Source: Ailanthus altissimus
Lineage: Eukaryota; Streptophyta; Magnoliopsida; Sapindales; Simaroubaceae
NCBI GenBank assembly: GCA_946807835.1
Contig: OX327700.1
Location: 20,434,001 to 20,498,000 of the forward strand
Direction: 5' to 3'
Length of the DNA stretch: 64,000 nucleotides
Of the stretch, positions 56,896-64,000 are shown in pieces (the first letter of the stretch is position 1; every line of letters begins with the position of its first letter). Made by a program: the position numbers and the translations under genes. The notes below the pieces were generated by a model. The model was not told the origin of the DNA, ran no database searches, and saw nothing but the letters and a program-made list of their open reading frames with translations.

Positions 56896-57303
56896 TCAAG
56901 GTGATGAGTAATCCTCAATTACACAGCATTGAATATGAGTAGGGACTTTGCCATACCAAATAGTTTCAGAATCTATATTAAGGGCAAAATGAGCTAGTTC
57001 ATGAACTACCCGGTTGGATGAGCGATGAGCATGACAAAAAGAGAAATGAGCAAATGCCGAGGCAATTGTCCTAATGTCATGGAGGACCAGCCCCAATTTT
57101 GAGGCAGAAGGGGAGCAATTGTTGATGTCCTTAATGATTCTCGCTACATCAGAAACCACCTCGAGGGCTGAAATACCAAGTTGCATAGCCAGGCTAAGAC
57201 CCCGTAGTAAGGCCAAGGCTTTAAGAATGTCCACAGAAGGCTGTGCATTGAATGGAATAGCAGAAGAAGCCAGGACAACCCCACTATAGTCCCGTAGCAC
57301 CAC
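56896..57303 (-). pseudogene. LINE RNase H domain
   Basis: 136 codons: VLRDYSGVVLASS, ALALLRGLSLAMQLGI, ALEVVSDVARIIKDIN, ASAFAHFSFCHAHRSSNRVV and HELAHFAL. RVT_3-type RNase H, which removes RNA from the hybrid after reverse transcription. A stop separates it from the preceding zf-RVT frame, which ends ITDAGLS. The conserved VDGA-type first Asp survives as TDAG. Confidence 0.85.
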
Positions 57304-57327
57304 CCCTAGCCCGGACTTAAGGTTTTT

Positions 57328-57795
57328 TTAGGATAGGCCTGCATCAGTAATTAGTTTAATAAAGCCTAGCCTAGGGGCACGCCAAATAGTATGCGTTGAC
57401 AGAGAGGTATTAGGAGTAGAGGCATGGAACGCCATGAGCTCATTCCAATAACATTTCGTCCAACTCAGCACATCCGTCATTGTGAGCATCTTTTGGTCAT
57501 TGATAAACTGGTTTATGATAAACCAAAGTCTCCAGAAAAGAATTAGTAGGATCTCAAAATCATCAGACGGTAGGCTCGCTCGACACTCAATCAAAAGATC
57601 CAATATGGGTGAATTATGAGAAATGCAAATGCCTTTCAATAGAGGACATGATTGGCGTACTTTCTTTAGTGCATCGTAAAGCCATACTATATGGATGGTA
57701 TTTTCAGCACCTTTAGCACAACGAATACAAGCATCATCAATAGGGACGTGATGTCTTCTGAGGTTAAAGAAAGTAAGGATCCAAATATGAGACAT
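57328..57795 (-). pseudogene. LINE zf-RVT domain and linker
   Basis: NLRRHHVPIDDACIRCAKGA, ENTIHIVWLYDALKKVRQ (zinc-binding C-x2-C...H pattern of zf-RVT; the final Cys is replaced), then ILFWRLWFIINQFINDQKML and the linker to RNase H. A role in nucleic-acid binding of the RT protein is assumed for the family. Confidence 0.8.
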
Positions 57796-58094
57796 TCTCC
57801 AAGCAAAGTGTTTGATCTTATTGGGAAGCTTTAAACTTCATAGGTACTACCACCAGTTGCGGGTAGCATTATTACCATGGCTAGGGAAAGCTAGGTAAGG
57901 AGTAAGAGAAAGCCAATAACCACTCTTAACAGAATATTGTTCGTGCTTGTCAAAGTGCCACATAAGTGAGTCGCTAAAGTGGTTCCAAAAGTGTGATCGG
58001 GGGATGCTTAAGATGAGGTTGCTTTCTTCATTCGAGAAAGAGTTTCTTATAAGTTCTCAGTTTCAGAACCCTGAAGGACGAAGCAGATCAGCCA

Positions 58095-59539
58095 CTAGTG
58101 AGTGTTCGGGCAGTATATAAGGAAACAGAGGTTTAAAGGACAAAGGGTAAGGGAGCTAGTGATCGTGGTAGACTGTAACAGATGATCCATTATCGATACG
58201 CCAGCGGAGTCCCATGAGGAGTAGTTTTCATCCCCATAGGATGCTTTTCCAAACAGTAGAGTCAAAATGTTTAGGGTGTGCCTGCAAGAGTGAAGAGTTA
58301 GGAAATAAATACTTTGAAGGGTTTTTGCCATCAACGAGTTTGGGTTAGCGATTACACACCAGCCCTGTTTGGCTAAAATAGCTTGGTTGAAGAAGTTCAT
58401 ATCCCTTAAACCAAGCCCTCCATCCTTTTTGTGGCGGCATAGAATATCTCAAGAACGCTAGTGGATTTTCCTTTTATTTTTATCACCTCCTTAAAGGAAT
58501 CTAGCATAAAGTTTGTGAATCTCCTTGATAAAAGACTCTTAGGGAGCCTGAACAGGTTCATAATATATGTTGGAATAGCCTGAATCACTGATTTAATAAG
58601 CACTTCCCAACCACCGTTTGAGCATAGACGCCTCTTCCATCCTCGCAATTTATTCCAAACTCTTTCTTTGATGGCAGCAAATATATTCTGTTTATTCTTA
58701 CTGGACACACAAGGGAAGCCCAAATATTTGCTATGGTGAGAGACCTGTGTGACACCAAAACGTTGGGAATACTGAGATGCAGACACCCTTGAAATAGATT
58801 TACCAAAATATACGGCCAATTTTTGGTAATTAATCCGCTGACCAGACACAACCTTATAAGACTGCAGAATCTCAAATATAGAATTGCAATCGTTCAAAGA
58901 AGCTCTAGTAATAATTAAGCTATCATTAGCAAAGAATAAGTGGGATATAGTTGGACCTGATCTCTCAAAATTTAAGCCATGTAGTGTCCCCTGATGCTCA
59001 ATAAAATTGAGGAGGGCAGAGAGGCCTTCAGCACAAATGAGAAATAACTACGGGGATAGAGGATCACCTTGGTAGAGACCCTGAGAAGGAGAGATATGAC
59101 CATGCGCCACACTATTAATAATGATGGAGTAGGTTAGGCACCAGCTATCGGGAAAGCCTAATCTCCGCATCATAGCTATCAAGAAAGGCCACTCCACACG
59201 GTCATAGGCCTTAAACATATCTAGTTTCAAGGCCAAGTAATTTCTACCAGAAAATTTATTCCTCCTAATAGCATGGAGACATTCGAAGTCGATTATTGCA
59301 TTATCAGTGATTAGATGACCTGGGATGAAAGTGCTTTGAGAATCAGAAACCACCTCATTCATAACATGTCGTAATCTATTGGCAATTATTTTCGCGATGA
59401 TCTTATACAAGACATTACAAAGGCTAATAGGGCAAAAATCTGAGCATAGCTTGGGTTCAATGACTTTAGGGACTAAGGTAATAAGGGTTTTGTTGGCCTT
59501 TCCAATATAATCACCATTATTGAAGAAGCCCAAGCACAC
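58095..59539 (-). pseudogene. LINE reverse transcriptase
   Basis: Frames in order: NKTLITLVPKV, DFCPISLCNVLYKIIAKIIA, NRLRHVMNEVVSDSQSTFIP, ALKLDMFKAYDRVEWPFL (first catalytic Asp kept), SPSQGLYQGDPLSP, stop, FLICAEGLSALLNF, HLFFANDSLI (usual FFADDSL: the second catalytic Asp is Asn), then YLGFPCV, KERVWNKLRGWKRR and NFFNQAILAKQGWCVI. It would copy the LINE RNA at a nicked target. The D-to-N change and several stops make it inactive. Confidence 0.9.
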
Positions 59540-59566
59540 GTTATAGACAGATGTGCCAACAATATC

Positions 59567-59939
59567 CTAGAATTTTTGGTAAAATAATACCATCTTTCCC
59601 TGGAGCTTTTGTAAGGCACATCTGATGAATGACAATATTGATTTCCTCATCTTAAAAAGGGGTTCCCAGCTACTGGTAGTGTTGTTATGAGATACGTCAT
59701 CCCACACTAAAGACAACTGAGTCAATTGCTGATTCAGAAGGCCTAGATGAAGTAAAGATGTCAGAATAGTACTCGTTAAAGGATTGTGCAATCTGGTCGG
59801 GGTCTTTATGCCAAGTTCTGTCACTGCCCAAGATCCTCGAGATATAATTCTTCCTATTACGGCCAGAGGCTTTGAAGTGGAAGAACCGTGAATTCCTATC
59901 ACCTACCTGGAGCCATAAAGCCCCTGAGCTTTGCCTCAA
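59567..59939 (-). pseudogene. LINE segment between endonuclease and RT
   Basis: ALWLQVGDRNSRFFHFKASG and NYISRILGS match the QGDRNTKFFHxxxxxR...I segment that precedes RT in plant LINEs. A frameshift near 59700 splits the frame. Confidence 0.75.
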
Positions 59940-60041
59940 GTATATTTCTTTTTTGTTCAGCAGAGCATCTAAGGATCTTTGGACTGTTACAATGTTTTGC
60001 CAGGCATTTGCATCTATCTGCTGGTTTAAGAACCTTCAGTA

Positions 60042-60950
60042 CTAGTTTTTATTCTTTATCTCAGAGATCAATCTTTGAAAGTGTTCCAGGTTCCAAATTT
60101 TGAGCTTGTTCCCAATATGTTGCAAGGTTCCACAAACTCCATCCAGAGAATCAATATTATAAGGCCAACCCTCTGAGATAATCTTTCTACACTCATTTTT
60201 ATCAGCCCAAGCTTCCTTAAAATTGAACTTGCCATGGGGTACCTGGAAAGAGGCACTACCCTCAATTGTTCTATGATCTCTACTAGCAAGCAGCAGGGGG
60301 CGGTGATCAGAGCCCCATAAATCTAAATGTTGTATAATGGCATTAGAAAAAAGGTTATGCCATGAGAGGGAGCAGAACATGCGGTCAAGTCTTTCCTGTA
60401 TAAAAGTATTGGAGTTATGCCCATTACACCAGGTGAAATGGGGGCCATTGAAATGGATCCTCGTTAAGTTGCAATCATCAATAGCATTTCTAAAATTCTG
60501 CATAAGGTATGAGGGGCGGGGTAATCCGCCATCTTTCTCAGAATTAGTGAGAATTTCATTAACATCCCCACCGCACACCTAAGAAAGAGAAGAGAGGGAA
60601 CATAGACGCCGCAATAGTGTCCATGAGTGAATACGCTTGGGTGTATCAAGATTGCCATAGAAACTAGTAAATCTACACTTCCTCCATTGTTCTGTGACCA
60701 TAACATTAATATAAGAGCGAGAGTAAGATAGAAGGGAAATGTCTACCTTATCTGTCCATAGTAACGCTATGCCACCACTACGTCCATTTCTTTCCACCAC
60801 AAGTTTTCCTACACAACCAAGCCTCACTCGAAATTTCTCTAATCTTTGTTTGAGAGCGCATGTTTCCATTAAAAAGATCACCTGGGGGCAGTGTTCTCGT
60901 ACCAGATTATACAGGATATAGAATATGCAAGGGTTGCCCAGCCCCTGCAC
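60042..60950 (-). pseudogene. LINE apurinic-type endonuclease (EEP)
   Basis: GLGNPCIFYILYNLVREHCP, QVIFLMET (catalytic Glu of the ME-T motif), GGIALLW, FTSFYGNLDTPKR, stop, VCGGDVNEILTNSEKDGG (usual GGDFNE), FTWCNGH, ERLDRMFCS and LWGSDHRPLLL (the SDHRPL His box). This enzyme nicks target DNA to start insertion. One in-frame stop (60576) replaces the residue before VCGGD, and the frame otherwise runs from 60950 to 60042. Confidence 0.9.
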
Positions 60951-61199
60951 CTCGGCAAGGGCCGCTATTCGGAGATGAAAAGAGGGGGCCTGGTCATGAG
61001 CTCCCTCAGAGCTGAGTATAGGCTTTTTAGAAATAGTGGGGGTTTTTGTTTCATCATTCTGCGCCTTCCGTTTAAGACTTGGACCAGTATTTGTAGGGCT
61101 ACGTGGCTTGGAGAGACCAAGAACTTGATTCCCTTGAGAGCTATAAATGCCCTAGATCGGTGTGTTCCCAAGGTAGAGGCTATGTGTACGCCTACTGAT

Positions 61200-62640
61200 C
61201 TTCTTTTATCTTGAGGACCTTCGGAGGGAGCTTGCATGGTTTGGATCAGGTCCTGGGAAAGTCCCACAAGACACATCTTATTCCCCTACTATCTTCGATA
61301 ATGTTTTCTCAATGTCACCCACTAAGATTATATCGGAGGTAGTGTTTGGTTGGCCCAATGAAACTTGCGGATGGTAGTTTGTGTGGTGTAGATAGGCATG
61401 AGGGGCAACTTTGGCAAGAACTATGGGGTGCAACAAAGTCTGTTTAGAGCTTGACGGGGATGTCAGCCACGGGGGGTGATTCCGCATGCAATCAGTAGGT
61501 TCTTGGGCAATTGAAAATGAGTGAAGGACACTGAGTAGGTCACGATTTGGAGGATTGGATGAATTCTACAAATGGGGTGACCTGCAATCTGTTAGGTTTG
61601 CTACTGGACATGGAGCTCCACCAGCACCGGGTTTCTTTAGATTATGTGGTATCCTCTCACTTGCTTTCAAAAGAGGTTTCTTCTTTCCAAGCACATGAGC
61701 ATAGAGGTCATTGGAGCTGCTGTCAGCTTCCTTGAGCAAGCTTCCCAAAACACATGCATACCCTACATCTTTATCTTTGGTGCCTTGTACATGCTGAGAA
61801 AACCTCATTTGTTTATTCCCGGCAGCATCTGAGTGGGGGACACGGAGCATGTCACAAATTGGTGGGTTGTTAGAATTTTGAAGGTGTTGGTTATTAGGGC
61901 TACTATTGGCTTCCTTCAAAAATATTCCTGACACATATATCCCATACTACTTCAAGCTCGATGCCTTATACATGCCGAGATTTCCTTAATTGTATATTCC
62001 CATCATCACCTGTTTGCATGTTGCAATTGTTGGCCTTATTCTTAGTTGCTGCTTGTGGGTTAGCCGATGGGCTTCGTGAGGGAAATGTCTCTCCTTCCAT
62101 TTGTGTAGTTTTCATGGAGAAGTTTGCACTCCTACCCATGTAGTGCACGTCTGGTCTAGCACACTCATCACATGTCCCTTTATGGTGGAATGTATGCACA
62201 GCCTTGCCCATACTCGGGTCAGTTGAATCAACATTTAAAAAGGCTACAGCACAAGCATCTCTCTTATTTGTCTGCCACTTGGGATAGATATTATGAGTGC
62301 AACTAACATTGCGTTGAGGGCAATCACATGCATCAGTAAGCTTGTACAGAGAGTGGCATTGATTTGCTGGCATCGCAACTTTCCTTAAATTTCTTTTTGA
62401 TGGAGTGCTGTCCACTGTTGTTTCTGCACTCTCCGGAGAGATGTTGCTATCGACAGCCATTTCGGTGAGTTCCTTATTCGGGTGTAAGTTGGTGCTCCTT
62501 AGCCTCTCCTCCGTAGTTTGGTCATCAGCCAACGATTCTGTATTATGGAGGGCGACTTGGTTAGGCTTTGGTGTATCACTTGGTTTGGACTTCTGCCCTT
62601 TATAACTCCCAACAGCACGAATGTTATCTGATTAGCGGTG
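61200..62640 (-). pseudogene. LINE ORF1 C-terminal region, decayed
   Basis: Minus-strand frames (for example 61966-62532 and 61566-61934) are polar and unstructured, as expected of the long linker after the ORF1 zinc knuckle in plant LINEs. No domain recognised. The 188-codon frame 61966-62532 is the longest open part. Confidence 0.5.
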
Positions 62641-63171
62641 ATTTTTTGATTTCTTTAAGATTATTGAAAGTGATTCCCAGCATTCTCGGTATCCATGGTC
62701 TAGGAAGCCGCAGAATGTGCAAAATTATGGCAATTTTGCATACTTAAAATCAAGCCAAATTAACTTTTCATTGGTTCCAAGCTTGAGAAAAATGCCCTTT
62801 CGTAGAGGCTGATCGAGGCCCAGTCTCAATCGCAGTCGAATAACCTTTTCGGTGCAAGAGCTAGAGTCGTCGGAGTCCACGTCTAGGAATATTCCAATTT
62901 TGTTCCCAATCAGTTCAGCCATCTCAACATTCATATAAATTGTTGGTACGTTGTATATTTGGATCCAGAAGGATGCATATTGAAATGTTGGAGCCTTAGC
63001 TGAGTCTTCATTCAAAGTAGGTTCCATGGAAAGAAGGAATTTATTAAAGATCCAGGGCTCCGACCTGAGGACCCTTTGTCGATTATCTTCCAACGTGAAC
63101 TCACATAGAAAGATGTCGCCACTAAGCCATCGAAATCTCAGGTCTCTAGAGGGTCGCCACAGACTTCGCAT
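62641..63171 (-). pseudogene. LINE ORF1: DUF4283 and CCHC zinc knuckle
   Basis: DLRFRWLSGDIFLCEFTLED, RVLRSEPWIFNKFLLSMEPT, FWIQIYNVPTIYMNVEMAEL, GNKIGIFLDVDSDD and LIWLDFKYAKLP form a DUF4283 RNA-binding-type domain. After one stop codon comes FCTFCGFLDHGYREC, the C-x2-C-x4-H-x4-C knuckle. ORF1 proteins bind LINE RNA. The start is taken as the first Met of the open frame; the true 5' part may begin nearer 63390. Confidence 0.85.
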
Positions 63172-63495
63172 TATAGATTAGAAGGCATCTCGTTGGTAGT
63201 TTCTTCTGGTGAGGATTTTAACAAAGAGGCTAAATTTTGTTGTCAAGCGATGTCTTTGAATCACTGCTTCCAAGATCCCTAGAACCTCCTTATTATGTGA
63301 GTTGTCAATAGAGAATGAATTTCATAAGGCTTCAATGTCTTTCATGTCAATGGGGGAAAGGTAAAGCTCGCTAGGAGAACGAGCATCAGATCTCTAGGCG
63401 TGCTAGAGAGAAAAAAAACCTTAAGCATATGCTATGTTACTTGCCGTCGGCTTTACTTAGATGTTGAATTTACATGAATCGGATGTTTGAGTTAC

Positions 63496-63512
63496 AGTGG
63501 TCATATTCTTGT
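63496..63512. repeat. 17-bp target-site duplication of the LINE (right)
   Basis: Exact partner of 56851-56867. Confidence 0.93.
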
Positions 63513-63569
63513 TGGTAGGTCAGTTTTGTTAATTGTGCAATTGACAATAATCTTTTTTCTTTTTTTTCA

Positions 63570-64000
63570 TATAATGCCATAGCCCATAATAATAAATTTA
63601 GCCCACCAAAAAATCTGTTTTGACTTGGATGTAAGTAAAGGTAACACATTCTATGAATTGTTAATATATTTTTGTGGTTCAATTTATAAAAAAAATTATT
63701 TAAGATGTTATTGTGCAAGCACCCATTCAAAAAGGCAATGTTGAATGTGGATATTATGTTATGGTTTACATGAGGGGCATAATAAATTATGCATATGTTT
63801 TAAAGGAAAATTTAAGTTATTTATTTACAAATTTTTTTTTTTAGGAACTTGTCCACTGTCTTACTTACAATTTAATGATTATATTTTAAACTCTTCTATA
63901 CTTTAATTCTTATAATAGTTCTATAGAAAAGAAAATTATACTAAAGAAGAGATTGATGGTGCCTATGTCGAGTGGACAACCTTCATTTCTACCAAGTTCA
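63570..64000 (+). pseudogene. Ulp1-like protease (C48) catalytic exons, CACTA-borne
   Basis: Three exon-like pieces: PIIINLAHQKICFDLDVSKG with NTFYEL (63575-63690; FDLD fits the catalytic Asp), then VIVQAPIQKGNVECGYYVMV with YMRGIINYAY (63704-63772; Cys of VECGYYVM is the catalytic nucleophile), and NYTKEEIDGAYVEWTTFIST (63933-63996) which ends at the window edge. Ulp1-family enzymes remove SUMO from proteins; in plants such genes are carried by CACTA and Mutator-like transposons. A TAG lies where a Trp after the catalytic His would be expected. The upstream part is at 56115-56680, separated by the LINE. The minus ORF 63470-63730 is a shadow. Confidence 0.7.

Larger units (their letters stand above)
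56868..63495 (-). mobile_element. Near-full-length L1-type LINE with perfect 17-bp duplication
   Basis: 6.6 kb, minus strand. Order from 5' (63495) to 3' (56868): ORF1 with DUF4283 and CCHC knuckle, endonuclease, reverse transcriptase, zf-RVT, RNase H, short A tail (plus-strand ctttttttgatc). The 17-bp duplication marks both ends. All the domains of a plant L1 are present but interrupted by stops and frameshifts. It lies in a CACTA-borne Ulp1 gene. Confidence 0.93.
45030..64000 (+). mobile_element. Large decayed CACTA (En/Spm) element, running past the window end
   Basis: On the plus strand, in order: subterminal repeats (45060-45560), TNP2 transposase (46283-47762), DUF4216-like (48260-48480), TNPA-like parts (48790-49080 and 54610-54960), and Ulp1-protease parts (56115-56680 and 63570-64000). 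A chromovirus (49679-54410) and a LINE (56868-63495) sit inside it as later insertions. Without them the visible part is about 7.6 kb. The 5' terminus is not resolved (degenerate TIR near 45025-45060) and the 3' terminus lies outside. Numerous stops mean it is immobile. Confidence 0.75.

Noticed and set aside
1..64000. CRISPR arrays, operons, phage or bacterial systems
   Set aside because: No regularly spaced repeats, Shine-Dalgarno-led gene clusters or prokaryotic genes; the sequence is plant nuclear DNA.

Overview
This window looks like AT-rich nuclear DNA of a flowering plant, probably a eudicot. The grounds are spliced GT-AG genes, a plant CENTRORADIALIS/TFL1-type gene with the classic four-exon layout, and a dense load of plant-type transposons (Athila/Tat-like gypsy, chromovirus, copia, L1-type LINEs, CACTA with TNP2 and Ulp1, hAT-like and PIF-like remnants). 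I cannot name the species. No bacterial genes, CRISPR arrays, rRNA or tRNA genes were seen; tRNA-like matches are only retroelement primer-binding sites.

Layout. 1-7250: AT-rich intergenic DNA with microsatellites. 7251-8874: the only gene that looks intact, a 175-residue PEBP protein of the TFL1/CEN (floral repressor) clade, with TATA box, CT-rich leader, three introns and polyA signals. 9717-10642: a retroposed insert with a terminal T run between 27-bp direct repeats. 12.2-16.9 kb: a long LTR-like repeat (second copy at 18.6-19.8 kb), a decayed RING-H2 exon, a small minisatellite, and CACTA-type subterminal DNA.

17.5-27.6 kb: pieces of an L1 LINE on the minus strand, in the right order but split by an LTR-like repeat, a hAT-like MITE and a complete gag-only gypsy element (20683-26691, TSD GTACA). 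27.6-37.7 kb: a minus-strand relative of that gypsy element (3' LTR, protease, PBS, partial 5' LTR), broken up by a plus-strand relative (LTR, PBS, gag) and a Ty1/copia pol remnant. 37.7-42.2 kb: mostly featureless DNA with a duplicated segment and a PIF/Harbinger-like fragment. 42.6-45.0 kb: another LINE fragment split by a copia-type solo LTR.

45.0-64.0 kb: one large CACTA (En/Spm) element, decayed and interrupted twice. Its TNP2 transposase, DUF4216-like, TNPA-like and Ulp1-like parts can be followed on the plus strand across a pol-deleted chromovirus (49679-54410, itself carrying a gypsy solo LTR with TSD TGTTT) and across a near-full-length LINE (56868-63495, minus strand, perfect 17-bp TSD). 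Nesting and target-site duplications give a relative order of insertion. I see no convincing new biological system. The main value is the CEN-like gene and the well-marked nested transposon history, including a gag/protease-only gypsy family.
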